A stretch of DNA of 64,000 bases, taken from positions 124,001 to 188,000 of the forward strand of contig JAKQDD010000176.1 of assembly GCA_029556615.1 (NCBI GenBank), read 5' to 3'. Below are positions 28,318 through 37,486 of the stretch, piece after piece. Position numbers and translations under genes: made by a program. The notes beneath the pieces are model-generated. The model was not told the DNA's origin. It was given only the letters and a program-made list of their open reading frames with translations, and did no database searches. This DNA comes from Verrucomicrobiota bacterium. GTDB taxonomy: Bacteria; Verrucomicrobiota; Verrucomicrobiia; Limisphaerales; J093. How positions within the stretch are numbered: position 1 is the first letter of the stretch; the number at the start of each line of letters is the position of its first letter.

Positions 28318-31047
28318 TCATTGGGACCAGCGGTAGAACCTGGTGCCCGCGGCGGTCACCGTGAGGGGCGAGGTCGGCGAACCCGGCACGGTCTTGTACG
28401 GGCCAGTGACGGCGGTGGCCTCCTCGAGCGTTGTGCCTGTCGGCCAGGTGATCGTCACCATGTTGCCGGCAGCGGTGATGGTGAAGGCCGTCGTCCCGCC
28501 TTTGGCGGCCTGGTAGTGGCTCGCAATCTGCGCGGCGCTGAGGGCGGTGCTGTAGATGGCGACCTCATCGATCCCGCCGGCGAAGGCGTCAGCCCAGCCA
28601 TTGCCGGTGGAGCCGATCGCCCAATCCGCATTGTCGACGGGCAGAGCGCCGACCGGGGCCGCCTCACTCGCGACTTCAGCGCCGTTGCGATAGAGCCGCC
28701 AGGTGGTGCCGTCGTAAGTCCCGGCCAGATGGATCCAATCGGCTCCGCCCAAGTCGCCCGCCGGCACGGGGAAGCTGGCACGATAGGTGTTGCTGCTGAC
28801 CTCATCGGCGTTGGTGAAGACCACCAATGTCGAGCCCACGACGTAGTTCGCCCCGGTGCCATCGATGCCCAGGAACACCTGGGCGCTGTTAGTGATCGCG
28901 TTGTCAGGCGGCGCCACGAGGTAACTGCTGGGGGTCGGTGGCCCGTGCGAAATGATGCGGGCCATCTCGCCCTGGGTGGCGGCGGGTTTCACCCATGCTT
29001 CGAGCGTGGCGTGGCCGGAGATATTCAGTTCAGCGGGGTTGTTGAAACTGGCCCAGCTTTTCAGTCCATCAAAAGGCACGGCGGTATTGGCAGCCTCGAA
29101 TCCGCCGTAGGCGGGAGGTTGCGGTCCCGCCTCGGTATTGCTCGTGAGAACCAGGTTGCCATCGGCGGCCGGGCCTGCGCTTCCTTGGTTGGCGATTGGG
29201 AAGTCGGCCGGTTCGTTGAACCGGAGATAGGTCTTGGGGCCGAGTCGCTGATTGCCGGCGCCGTCGTAGGAGGCGGTCAGGACGAGCGCCTCATAGCTGG
29301 TGGCGGGGTGGGCATTGGTGCCGGCTTCGTAGTGGGCCAGGATCTGCTCCGGGGTGAGGACGTAGTTATTGTAGAACGCGACCTCATCGACATCGCCTTC
29401 GAAGGGGTTGTTGCCGAGCGTCGACGCGGCGTTGTAGGCGCCGATGGCGAAGTCCGCGGGGTCACCGCCGTCCTCGGGGGGGTTGACGTTGGCGGCATAG
29501 AGCGCGTCCGGGTTGGTGGCGACGAGGACGCCGTCGACGTAGGCGTTGAGGATGCCGCTCCACTGGTCGTTGCCGGTGCCGGCGACATCGCCATTCTGGT
29601 ACAGGGGCTCCCACGTCACGACCAAGTGCTGCCATTGGCCGATCGAGTAGTCGGTGGCGGTCACGACGTCATGGCCGCTGCCGGTGGCGCCGTCGAACAT
29701 CCGGAAGCACCAGCCGTGGCCTTCGTTGTTGATCCCGGGCACATTGGCGTAGGAGGCGTTGGGGAAACGCTGGAAGATGACCCAACCGGTCCGGTGCCCC
29801 AACTTGGGCCAGCGATTGTTCACGGGGCATTGCCCGCCCTGCTCGTCGAGCATCGGCCTCAGCCAGGCTTCGAACGTGAACGGGATGCCGGCGTTTGGGT
29901 TGTTCTCCGCGAGCCATGGCATGGTGGTGGTCGAATTCCCGTTCCGCTTGTGATAGGCGACCGCGCTGTCGTCGGCACGGCCGGCCAAAGCGCTGTTGGC
30001 CGCTTGGCGCACTTCGCTGGTGTGGGTGGCCCGACCGGCGGCGCGCACGTCACCCCAATTCACCGCGGTCCTGGTTCCAGGCGCGGGTTCATCGAGACGC
30101 AGGTAGACAACCGGGGCATCCGACCGGATGAGCGTGTCATAGGAAACGGCGCGATGGGCGTTGGTGGCGTTTTGGTAGTGGGCCAGGATCTGGGCATCGG
30201 ACAGTTTGGTTGCGTAGAAGGCGAACTCGTCCACGCCACCGAAGTAGGCATTGCCGCCTGCGCCGCTGGTGTTGTTGTAGGCGCCCAGCGACAGGGCCGC
30301 GCCGGTTTCCGACGGATTGGCGGCGTACCCCGGATCAGTGCCGCTGTCGCCGCCGGTCCAGAGGTTCGTGCTCGCGGGCACGCCGTTGATGTACATGGTC
30401 AAGGTGGCGTTCGAGACTGGATCAACCGGGTTGTAGACGACGACGACATGGGTCCATTGGCCGACCTCGTAGGCGACGTCGCTGGTGACATCCAACCCGC
30501 TGCTGCCGCCGCTGCCGCGGTACATACGGCAGTTCCAGCCCACGCCTTCGTAGCCGCCCTTGCCTTCATAGTACAGGTTCGGAGCGCGTTGAAAAAACAC
30601 CCAGCCGGTTCGATCGGTGACCCCGGAGGAGACGCGGTTGTTCATGGGGCACTGTCCGCTGCTGATCTGGTCGGAAGCCGGGTAGAACCAGGCCTCGATG
30701 GTGAACGGCTTGGTATTATCGGGATTCAGCGCCGGGGCAAACGGGATCATGCCGTAGGTGCTGCCGGTGTCGAAGAACTGGGCTCGGTTCGGATCCCCGA
30801 CGATCGCGCCCGGAATGGGGACAAGATTGAAGGTATTCGTGAGGTTGCCCGAGGCGCCAAGGCTGCCTTGGTTCTCGTTCACGTTCGACCGCACGGTGCT
30901 GTCGTTGAGACGGTAGTAGGCCTTGGGTCCGTCGGCCAGGACTGTGGACGCGTAATCGGCTCGCAGTGGCGCGGCCGCCATGGCGCAGAGCACGGCCACA
31001 AGCGCACATCGGGCAGCCAGGGGATTTCGAGAACGGATGGTTTGCAC
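28318..31047 (-). CDS. Secreted triple LamG (concanavalin-A-like) domain protein
   Basis: A 909-aa protein with a signal peptide (LVAVLCAMAAAPLRA). Three related LamG/jelly-roll modules occupy about residues 35-290, 300-570 and 580-840. Repeated features are FTIEAWFYP, FTFEAWLRP and ATLEAWVKP at the start strands, VDEFAFY, VDEVAFY and IDEVAIY near each module end, and ILAHYQNATNAH, ILAHYEAGTNAH and IASHYQAAKGG. The last 60 residues are the verrucomicrobial-type tail (LEEATAVTGPYKTVPG...RFYRWSQ). A binding or adhesive role on glycans is likely; no catalytic site is seen. It lies 57 bp upstream of the sulfatase. Confidence 0.88.
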   Translation of the reverse strand: MQTIRSRNPLAARCALVAVLCAMAAAPLRADYASTVLADGPKAYYRLNDSTVRSNVNENQGSLGASGNLTNTFNLVPIPGAIVGDPNRAQFFDTGSTYGMIPFAPALNPDNTKPFTIEAWFYPASDQISSGQCPMNNRVSSGVTDRTGWVFFQRAPNLYYEGKGGYEGVGWNCRMYRGSGGSSGLDVTSDVAYEVGQWTHVVVVYNPVDPVSNATLTMYINGVPASTNLWTGGDSGTDPGYAANPSETGAALSLGAYNNTSGAGGNAYFGGVDEFAFYATKLSDAQILAHYQNATNAHRAVSYDTLIRSDAPVVYLRLDEPAPGTRTAVNWGDVRAAGRATHTSEVRQAANSALAGRADDSAVAYHKRNGNSTTTMPWLAENNPNAGIPFTFEAWLRPMLDEQGGQCPVNNRWPKLGHRTGWVIFQRFPNASYANVPGINNEGHGWCFRMFDGATGSGHDVVTATDYSIGQWQHLVVTWEPLYQNGDVAGTGNDQWSGILNAYVDGVLVATNPDALYAANVNPPEDGGDPADFAIGAYNAASTLGNNPFEGDVDEVAFYNNYVLTPEQILAHYEAGTNAHPATSYEALVLTASYDGAGNQRLGPKTYLRFNEPADFPIANQGSAGPAADGNLVLTSNTEAGPQPPAYGGFEAANTAVPFDGLKSWASFNNPAELNISGHATLEAWVKPAATQGEMARIISHGPPTPSSYLVAPPDNAITNSAQVFLGIDGTGANYVVGSTLVVFTNADEVSSNTYRASFPVPAGDLGGADWIHLAGTYDGTTWRLYRNGAEVASEAAPVGALPVDNADWAIGSTGNGWADAFAGGIDEVAIYSTALSAAQIASHYQAAKGGTTAFTITAAGNMVTITWPTGTTLEEATAVTGPYKTVPGSPTSPLTVTAAGTRFYRWSQ

Positions 31048-31285
31048 CGGATTCCTTCCTGATAGGGGTTCGGGTCTTGAGGTAACGACGCGACACTAGG
31101 CCGTTCCGACAGGGATGACAATCCAAAACTGGTTTGCGCCCCCCCCAGGGGCGCACGACTCAATTCTTCAGGATGAACAGGATCGGAGAAGCCAGGGTCG
31201 GGGGGACAGGTTCAAAGTGGGCTCCTCGTGGCGCGGTGACGTCGAGCTTTCTTCCGTCTCGCGGCTTCGGTAGGCTTTGGGATTG
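31048..31285. other. Divergent intergenic region, no gene seen
   Basis: A 238-bp gap between the LamG gene (minus) and a plus-strand gene. It must hold two divergent promoters. A run of Cs (GCCCCCCCCAGGGGCG) near 31139 could form a weak hairpin. No clear -35/-10 pair or operator was identified. Confidence 0.4.
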
Positions 31286-32725
31286 ATGAACCCTCTGACG
31301 TTGATCGGGGTGTTGTGGTTGGGCGGTGTTGGCGCGGTGCTGGCGGTCGAGCCGTGCGCGATCGAGGTGGTCGAGCGAGGCAGCGGCTGGCCGGTGCCGC
31401 TGGTCGAACTCCGGACGACGCATCAGCAGCGGTTCGTGACGGATAACGCGGGCCGGATCGCCTTCGATCTTCCGGAGCTGATGGGCCGGCAGGTTTGGTT
31501 TGAGGTGATCGGCCACGGGTACGAGGTGGCGGCAGACGGTTTTGGTTATCGGGGCGTGCCGCTCCGGCCGGAACCGGGCGGCACGCTGCGGGTGACCGTG
31601 CAACGGAAGTGCATTGCGCGCCGGCTGGGGCGGCTGACGGGGGCAGGGTTACTGGCGGAGAGCGCCCAGCTGGGTCTCGAAGACGGCGGTGTCGAGACGG
31701 GGGTTCTGGGGTGCGACAGTGTCCAGGTGGCGGCGCATCGGGGCCGGCTGTTCTGGCTGTGGGGGGACACGACGCTGGCGCGGCATCCGCTGGGGATCTT
31801 TCACAGCACGGCGGCGACGACGGGGGAGCGGGCGCTGGGATCGTTCGAGCCGCCGGTCCGGCTGCGGTACGAGTATTTCACGGACGACCGCGGGTTGCCG
31901 CGGGCGGTGGGAAGGATGCCGGGGGACGGGCCGACGTGGATCAGCGCGTGTGTGAGCCTTCCGGATGGCAAGGGGCAGGCGCGTCTTGTGGCGAGCTATA
32001 TGAAGATCCGCCCGCCGCTCGAAGCTTACGAGTGGGGTTTGTGCGTGTGGAACGAGGAGAAGCGCGAGTTCGATCGGCACCGGGTGTTGTGGACGAAGTC
32101 CGCGGAAGCGCCGTCGCCGCCGCCGCATCCGGAGGGTCATGCCGTGGTTTGGACGGATGGAGCGGGTCGGGCGTGGGTGTTGTTCGGGAATCCGTTTCCG
32201 GCGTTGCGGTGTCCGGCGACGTTCGAGGCGTGGCAGGATCCGGCGTCGTGGGAGGTGTTGGAATCGCCGGGGGCTTTAAAGAGTGCGGGTGAGGGTCGGG
32301 CGGTGAAGCCGCATCGCGGTGCGCACAGCGGGTCGATCGCGTGGCACGGATGGCGTCGGCGCTGGGTGACGGTGTTTCTCGAGGCGCTGGGGAAGCCGTC
32401 GGCGTTTGGGGAGCTGTGGTATGCGGAGGCGGCGTCGCCGACGGGGCCGTGGGGGCCGGCGGTGAAAGTGCTCAGCCACGACAACTACACGTTTTACAAT
32501 CCGCGGTTGCATGTCGAGCTGAGTCCGCCGGACGCGCCGATTCTGTTGTTCGAGGGGACGTACACGATGGCGTTTGCGGATCACGCGCAACCGACGCCGC
32601 GATATGACTACAACCAGATCCTTTACCGGTTGGACCTGGACGATCCGGCGTTGGCGCCGGCCGGTCGGCGAAGGGAATCGCCGCAAGGAGCGCAGGAGAG
32701 AGTGGGGTCGGGAGAAGGTCAATGA
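31286..32725 (+). CDS. Secreted protein with beta-propeller-like domain, function unknown
   Basis: A 479-aa protein from ATG 31286 with a signal peptide (LIGVLWLGGVGAVLA). Residues about 20-105 look like a carboxypeptidase-regulatory beta-sandwich (IEVVERGSGWPVPLVELRT). From about 130 the sequence has propeller-type features: HRGRLFWLWGDTTLARHPLG, VSLPDGKGQARLVASY, AHSGSIAWHGWRRRW, LWYAEAASPTGPWGPA. This resembles DUF4185-like or five-bladed glycosidase-like proteins, but no catalytic residues could be assigned. The last 25 residues run into the repeat-rich DNA that follows (RRESPQGAQERVGSGEG), so the C-terminus may be an acquired extension. Confidence 0.7.
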   Translation: MNPLTLIGVLWLGGVGAVLAVEPCAIEVVERGSGWPVPLVELRTTHQQRFVTDNAGRIAFDLPELMGRQVWFEVIGHGYEVAADGFGYRGVPLRPEPGGTLRVTVQRKCIARRLGRLTGAGLLAESAQLGLEDGGVETGVLGCDSVQVAAHRGRLFWLWGDTTLARHPLGIFHSTAATTGERALGSFEPPVRLRYEYFTDDRGLPRAVGRMPGDGPTWISACVSLPDGKGQARLVASYMKIRPPLEAYEWGLCVWNEEKREFDRHRVLWTKSAEAPSPPPHPEGHAVVWTDGAGRAWVLFGNPFPALRCPATFEAWQDPASWEVLESPGALKSAGEGRAVKPHRGAHSGSIAWHGWRRRWVTVFLEALGKPSAFGELWYAEAASPTGPWGPAVKVLSHDNYTFYNPRLHVELSPPDAPILLFEGTYTMAFADHAQPTPRYDYNQILYRLDLDDPALAPAGRRRESPQGAQERVGSGEGQ

Positions 32726-32884
32726 GGGGAGCCGCCGCCAAGAGGGCAGGGGAAGGGGAATCGCCGCCAAGAGGCGCACAAGGCGCAAGAGATGGGGCGA
32801 TGCCGGGAAGCGGTCGGGGTGGGGAGCCGCCGCCGAGAGGGCAGGGGAAGGGGAATCGCCGCCAAGAGGCGCACAAGGCGCAAG
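32726..32884 (+). repeat. Two direct copies of a 64-bp repeat
   Basis: GGGGAGCCGCCGCC...GGCGCACAAGGCGCAAG occurs at 32726-32789 and 32821-32884 with one mismatch (CCAAGAGG versus CCGAGAGG), separated by 31 bp. Inside each unit CGCCGCCAAGAGG is itself nearly repeated. Related GAAGCGCAAGAGGG sequence occurs near 44400. It lies at the convergent junction between two genes. Confidence 0.88.
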
Positions 32885-32921
32885 CGCCCGGGGTTGCTGA
32901 TGCGTTCGGGATTGCAGGGTG

Positions 32922-33887
32922 CTACGCGAAGGCGCGGCGGAGCATGGCGATGCTTTTGGCGACCGCGGAGTCGGGGGCTTCCTTACCTTCCATTTCGAGG
33001 GCGACGTAGCCGGTGTAGTTGACATCGGCGAGGATTTCGGCGATCCGACGGTAGTCGAGGTCGAGGGTGTACCATTCGCCGCCGCCGTAATAGGTCTTGG
33101 CCTGGACGTAGACGGTTTTCGGGGCGATCTGGCGGAGTTTGTCGTAGGGATCTTCGAGGAAGTTGCCGGTGTCCATGAGCACGCCGAGCCAGGGCGAGGA
33201 GATGGCGTTGGCGATGCGGAGGAGGCCGGCCGGGGTGCCGGTGAGGCCCCAGTGGTTTTCGAGGGCGAGGACGACGCCGCACTGTTCGGCCTTGGGCAGG
33301 CATTTCTCGATGCAATCGATGCACCAGCGAAAGCCGTCGTCCTCGGTCACGCCCGGGAGGATCGGCTCGATGCCGCGTGCCTTCATGAGGTCGTCGAAGT
33401 CGGCGATGGTATTCCAACGGCCCGAGTTGAGGCGGATGCAGGGGACGCCGAGCTCGTAGGCGATTTCGATGCACTTGTGGGTGTGCTCGATCTGCCGGGC
33501 GAGGACGGCGGGGTCGGGATCGACGAAGTCCTGGTGAATGGAGAGGCAGATGAGATCGACGCCGTGGCGGAAGGCGTGGCGCTTGAGTTTCTGGAGAATG
33601 GACCGGTGTTCGGCGGTGAGCGGTTCTTTTTCGGGGATATCCATTTGGCGGTGTAGGATATCGACGCCTTCCACGCCGAGGGCGGCGGTCTTTTCGATGA
33701 CCGTCTCGATGGGGACCTTGGTGGTTCTGAAATGCCAGTAGGAATAGCTGGCAATGCCGAGCTTGATCCGGGGCCGGCGCGGTGCGGCGGCGGCTTGGAG
33801 GGTCAGGGGGGTAATTGTGGCGGCGGCAGCAGCGGCGGCGAGGCCGCCTGCGGTTCCGCTCAGGAAGGAACGTCGGTTCAGGCGCAT
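32922..33887 (-). CDS. Tat-exported sugar phosphate isomerase/epimerase-like TIM barrel
   Basis: A 321-aa protein from ATG 33887; the track start further upstream overlaps the CDGSH gene and is rejected. A canonical twin-arginine signal (LNRRSFLSGTAGGLAA) precedes an Ala-rich h-region. The barrel has IKLGIASYSYWHF, VDLICLSIHQDFV, VVLALENHWGLTG (Glu for metal) and VLMDTGNFLEDPYDKL. It is a paralogue in fold of the protein at 16334 but not closely similar. It lies 5 bp after the CDGSH gene and is likely co-transcribed with it. Confidence 0.88.
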   Translation of the reverse strand: MRLNRRSFLSGTAGGLAAAAAAATITPLTLQAAAAPRRPRIKLGIASYSYWHFRTTKVPIETVIEKTAALGVEGVDILHRQMDIPEKEPLTAEHRSILQKLKRHAFRHGVDLICLSIHQDFVDPDPAVLARQIEHTHKCIEIAYELGVPCIRLNSGRWNTIADFDDLMKARGIEPILPGVTEDDGFRWCIDCIEKCLPKAEQCGVVLALENHWGLTGTPAGLLRIANAISSPWLGVLMDTGNFLEDPYDKLRQIAPKTVYVQAKTYYGGGEWYTLDLDYRRIAEILADVNYTGYVALEMEGKEAPDSAVAKSIAMLRRAFA

Positions 33888-33892
33888 AGGAG

Positions 33893-34132
33893 TCAAGGGA
33901 GGCTGCGGTGGGTGCCGTCGCAGAACGGCGGGGTCTTGGTCTGTTTGCAGGCGCACCAGGCGACCTGGCGCTCCTGGGGAATCTCGATGAGCATCGGGGC
34001 GAAGCCGGAGTCGCCGTGGGCGCCATCGCAGAAGGGCTGGGAGGCGGATCGGCCGCAGGCGCACCAGGCGTAGGTGCCGGGGGCGGTCTTTTGGACGATG
34101 GGGCTTTTCCGGGGGATCAGGGGGGACTTCAT
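33893..34132 (-). CDS. Double CDGSH iron-sulfur domain protein
   Basis: A 79-aa protein with two CDGSH-type [2Fe-2S] sites: CACGRSASQPFCDGAH and CACKQTKTPPFCDGTH, each with the Cys3-His1 spacing C-x-C-x8-C-D-G-x-H. Such tandem CDGSH proteins are the bacterial relatives of mitoNEET/MiNT, with redox or cluster-transfer roles. There is no signal peptide, so it is cytoplasmic. It is the first gene of a two-gene unit with the exported TIM barrel 5 bp downstream. Confidence 0.93.
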   Translation of the reverse strand: MKSPLIPRKSPIVQKTAPGTYAWCACGRSASQPFCDGAHGDSGFAPMLIEIPQERQVAWCACKQTKTPPFCDGTHRSLP

Positions 34133-34194
34133 GGGTTCAGGGGTTGGTGCCGCGGGTCGCGTTCATGGGGAGCGCGGGGCGGGCGGAATGCTGT

Positions 34195-35484
34195 CTATGG
34201 GTTGCCGGGTCTTCCGTTGCGGGTCTTTGGCCGCGGTGCCGGGCGGTGGGACTTCCGATTGAGAGGGGAGCCATGGACGCGGGCGTGGACTTTGAGGCGG
34301 AGGGCGTTGAGACGGATGAAGCCGGTGGCATCGCTTTGGTCGTAGGCGCGGGTGGGGTCGGCCTCCATGGTGGCGATTTGGGGGTTATAGAGGCTGACGG
34401 GGGATCGGCGGCCGGCGACCATGAGGTTGCCCTTGTAGAGCCGGACGCGGACGGTGCCGGTGACCTGTTTCTGGCTTTCGGTGACGAGGGCCTGGAGGGC
34501 GAGGCGTTCCGGGGAGAACCAGAAGCCGTAGTAGACGAGCTCGGCGTAGCGTGGGATGAGGGAATCGCGGAGGTGCATGACCTCGCGGTCGACGGTGAGC
34601 GTTTCGATTTGCCGGTGGGCGAAGTGGAGGATGGCGCCGCCTGGGGTTTCGTAGACGCCGCGCGACTTCATGCCGACGAACCGGTTCTCGACGAGGTCGA
34701 CGCGGCCGATGCCGTGTTTGCCGCCGAGGCGGTTCAAGGTGCGCATGACGCCGAGGGGGCCGAGGGGGCGGCCATTGACCGCGGTGCAGTTGCCGCGTTG
34801 GAACTCGAGCGTGACGATCTCGGCTTTGTCGGGGGCGTCCTCGGGAGCGACGCTCAATTTGAACATGTCGCGATTGGCGGTCGCGAAAGCGTCCATCCAC
34901 GGGTCTTCGAGGATGCCGGCCTCGAAGGAAATGTGGAGGAGATTGCGGTCCATGGAGTACGGCTTTTTAGCGCTGGCCTGGACGGGGATCCTGCGTTGTT
35001 CGCAGTAATCGATCATGGCGGCGCGTCCCGGGAACTGCTCGCGGAAGGCGGGATCGCGCCAGGGGGCGATGACGTCGAGTTGGGGGGCGAGGGCGGCGGC
35101 GGTGAGCTCGAATCGGACCTGGTCATTGCCTTTGCCGGTGGCGCCGTGGGCGATGGCCTGGGCGCCTTCGAGCCGGGCGATTTCGACCATCCGTTTGGCG
35201 ATGAGGGGGCGGGCGATGCTGGTGCCGAGGAAGTACTGGGCCTCGTAGATGGCGCCGGCCTGCATCATGGGGAAGATGAAATCGCGGGCGAATTCCTCCT
35301 GGAGATCGTCGATGTAGATCTTCGAGGCCCCGGTGCGGAGCGCTTTGCGCTCGAGACCGTCGAGCTCCTCTTCCTGGCCGATGTCGGCGCAGAAGGCGAT
35401 GAGCTCGGCGTCGTAGGTCTCTTTGAGCCAGGAGAGGATGACGGATGTGTCGAGGCCTCCCGAGTAAGCGAGCACGATCTTCAT
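34195..35484 (-). CDS. argG: Argininosuccinate synthase
   Basis: A 429-aa protein. The N-terminal PP-loop [15 protein letters not shown] binds [16 protein letters not shown] and the citrulline/aspartate-binding region ([19 protein letters not shown]) are typical. It joins citrulline and aspartate at the expense of ATP in arginine synthesis. The last 25 residues ([25 protein letters not shown]) are basic and unconserved. No other arg genes are nearby, so the pathway is dispersed. Confidence 0.96.
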   Translation of the reverse strand: MKIVLAYSGGLDTSVILSWLKETYDAELIAFCADIGQEEELDGLERKALRTGASKIYIDDLQEEFARDFIFPMMQAGAIYEAQYFLGTSIARPLIAKRMVEIARLEGAQAIAHGATGKGNDQVRFELTAAALAPQLDVIAPWRDPAFREQFPGRAAMIDYCEQRRIPVQASAKKPYSMDRNLLHISFEAGILEDPWMDAFATANRDMFKLSVAPEDAPDKAEIVTLEFQRGNCTAVNGRPLGPLGVMRTLNRLGGKHGIGRVDLVENRFVGMKSRGVYETPGGAILHFAHRQIETLTVDREVMHLRDSLIPRYAELVYYGFWFSPERLALQALVTESQKQVTGTVRVRLYKGNLMVAGRRSPVSLYNPQIATMEADPTRAYDQSDATGFIRLNALRLKVHARVHGSPLNRKSHRPAPRPKTRNGRPGNP

Positions 35485-35557
35485 GGGGCCTGATTAACGG
35501 CAAAGGCGCAGGTTGCGCCAAGCGGAAAATGCGTGGGGGACGCGCTTCCAGCCCACA

Positions 35558-35593
35558 CTAGAGTCCTCGACTTGTGGAATGTGTGGTCAACAG
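35558..35593 (+). repeat. Repeat family A, truncated copy A5 (left end only)
   Basis: CTAGAGTCCTCGACTTGTGG followed by AATGTGTGGTCAACAG, the first 36 bp of the element, then unique sequence. The right arm and second hairpin are missing. It lies in the gap between the PQQ-type gene (its stop is 13 bp away) and argG. Confidence 0.8.
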
Positions 35594-35606
35594 ATTTCAG
35601 AATGGG

Positions 35607-37319
35607 TTAGGGTCCGGTCTCGAGCCAGGTTTTGACGCGATAGAAGTGTTTGGGGGCATCGGCGGGGAGGGCGACGGAGATATGTTCGCCTGTGGCTCGG
35701 AGGGCAACGCCGTTGGGGATGGGGGACCAGGTGCCGCTGGCGATGCGCGGGGTGCTCTCGACCGCATAAAGCCGTTGGAGGCCGGTGTAGCCGAGGCCGA
35801 GGGCCCGGATGGATTGGAATCGGATGACGGTCTGCTCGGCCTCGATGGTGATCTCGGTTTCGAGGGAATCGCCTGGGGTTTGGGGGTCGGTGCCGGCCAG
35901 GTATTCGTGGTAATTGTCCACGCCGCCGTCGTCGGTGTCGTCGTCGCCGCGGTGTTGGAGGGTGCCGAAGACGGCCATTTCCCAGGGGTCAGGGAGCTGG
36001 TCGTCATCGAGATCGGGGTGGAGATCGGCGGGTTCCCAGGCGATGGCGCCGGGGTTGAAGCCGGTGGCATCGACGCCGTGCCAGGGGGCGTTGACGGGGA
36101 GTCCGGGTGCGGACTGGAGAGCGACGAGGAACTGGCCATTGCCGAAGACGACGACGCCATCCGAGGCGACGGGGTTGGCGCAGGAGGCGGGGCCGCCGGC
36201 GTCTCCGGACCAGACCAACTCACCCGTGTGACGATCCTGGACGATGAGGTAATTGGCGCCGTGAGTATTGCGGTAGAGGTAGCGGCTATCGACGGCGGTG
36301 GCGCTCCAGCCGTTCTCGTTGAAGAACCCCTCCTGGATCCAGCGGATGTCGCCGGTATCGGCATCGAGCGCGGCGTAAAGGCCGGGCCCGGGGTATTTGA
36401 AGAGCGGGACGTAGACGGTGCCTTCGTAGCAGGTGAGGGTGGAGCGGACCTCGGCGGCGGGGGCTGGCGCCGAGGACCAGAGCAGGTGGCCGTCGGAGCG
36501 GCGGATGGCGAACACGACGCCATGGATTGAGGAGGCGTAGAAGCGGTCGCGGCCGCGGTCGTAGACGAGGTTATTGAACTCGGTGCGTCGGCCCGGGGTG
36601 AGGTCGGTGACGGCGCGAACGGCACCGCTGAGTTTGTCGATGCGATACAGGTGATTGAGGCTGTCGGCGTTCTGGATATAGACCGAGTCGTCGCCGGTGA
36701 GGAGAGCGCTTGTGAAATTGTCGGAGACGTCCCCGAGGCCGAGGGGCCGGCGCCAGCGGACGAGGCCGGTTGGGAGATGGAGGGCGGTGAGCAGGGTCTT
36801 GTACGATGCGGAGCATTCCCGGAGGAAGACGCATTCGGTGTCGGGGTCGTAGGGGATGTTCTCGACGTAGTACTGCGTGGCGGTCCGGATTTGGCGGAGC
36901 ACAGCGAAGCTCTGCAGGTCGAGTTCGGTGAGGTAGCTGACGTTGTAGCTCCAGATCCGGTTTCCGACGATGCAGGGTGCGGTGGCGTAGGCGACGTTGG
37001 TGGCGGTTCGGAGGACGGTGCCGGTGTGAAGGTCGATGGCGGAGAGCACGCCGTTTTCCCAGGGGGCATAGACAACGCCCTGGTGGATGATGGGCATCTG
37101 GGCGACGCCGCCGAGCTCGACCTTCCAGAGGACGCGGAAGGGCAGGGACGACTCGGGGTCGGACCGTGTCAGAGCGGGGTCAGCGGCGCGCGAGGGGGCG
37201 GGGGTGGCGAGGCTGAGCAACAGCAGGGCCAGGATGCGGGGTACGGAGCGGGCGGTTTGCGGGGGCGATGACGGGGTGGCCCGGTGGCACCGGGGTTCTC
37301 GCGGGTCAGACCTGAGCAT
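35607..37319 (-). CDS. Secreted PQQ-type beta-propeller protein
   Basis: A 570-aa protein from ATG 37319, followed by a basic region and the hydrophobic signal segment ILALLLLSLATPAPSRA. The track's longer start is not supported. The mature part is a PQQ-like/BamB-type eight-bladed propeller with repeated blade signatures: GVVYAPWENGVLSAIDLHTGTVL, TGLVRWRRPLGLGD, DGHLLWSSAPAPAAEV, TGELVWSGDAGG. After about residue 440 come an Asp-rich linker (HPDLDDDQLPDPWEM, DDDTDDGG) and a beta domain ending HFYRVKTW, the verrucomicrobial-type tail. No quinoprotein active-site residues were identified, so a binding or scaffold role is as likely as catalysis. Confidence 0.85.
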   Translation of the reverse strand: MLRSDPREPRCHRATPSSPPQTARSVPRILALLLLSLATPAPSRAADPALTRSDPESSLPFRVLWKVELGGVAQMPIIHQGVVYAPWENGVLSAIDLHTGTVLRTATNVAYATAPCIVGNRIWSYNVSYLTELDLQSFAVLRQIRTATQYYVENIPYDPDTECVFLRECSASYKTLLTALHLPTGLVRWRRPLGLGDVSDNFTSALLTGDDSVYIQNADSLNHLYRIDKLSGAVRAVTDLTPGRRTEFNNLVYDRGRDRFYASSIHGVVFAIRRSDGHLLWSSAPAPAAEVRSTLTCYEGTVYVPLFKYPGPGLYAALDADTGDIRWIQEGFFNENGWSATAVDSRYLYRNTHGANYLIVQDRHTGELVWSGDAGGPASCANPVASDGVVVFGNGQFLVALQSAPGLPVNAPWHGVDATGFNPGAIAWEPADLHPDLDDDQLPDPWEMAVFGTLQHRGDDDTDDGGVDNYHEYLAGTDPQTPGDSLETEITIEAEQTVIRFQSIRALGLGYTGLQRLYAVESTPRIASGTWSPIPNGVALRATGEHISVALPADAPKHFYRVKTWLETGP

Positions 37320-37371
37320 TCCTTTCACGCGCTGGTATTGTCGCGGGGGATGGGGTGCTTGGCCAGCCTGG

Positions 37372-37420
37372 AATGCCCGGAAATCCCACAAAGGAACCGG
37401 TGCACGGATTTCCGGGCATT
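37372..37420. repeat. 15-bp perfect inverted repeat
   Basis: AATGCCCGGAAATCC (37372-37386) is complementary to GGATTTCCGGGCATT (37406-37420), with a 19-nt loop. It starts about 53 bp upstream of the PQQ-type gene start. It may be an operator-sized palindrome or a transcript hairpin. No second copy was noticed in the window. Confidence 0.85.
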
Positions 37421-37440
37421 GGCAAAACCGCGCCCAGATG

Positions 37441-37486
37441 GAGCCCCTTGTCAGAGAATATCGACCAACATGTTGTCTCCCTTGCC
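37441..37486 (+). repeat. Repeat family C, copy C1
   Basis: AGCCCCTTGTCAGAGAATAT, then C(G/T)(A/G)CCAACATGTTGTCTCCCT. It matches 58354-58396 apart from a few bases. In both places it precedes a repeat A copy, directly here and after repeat B at 58.4 kb. Confidence 0.85.

Noticed and set aside
28090-31062. 990-aa plus-strand ORF opposite the LamG protein
   Set aside because: Shadow frame; the minus strand has a signal peptide and three LamG modules.
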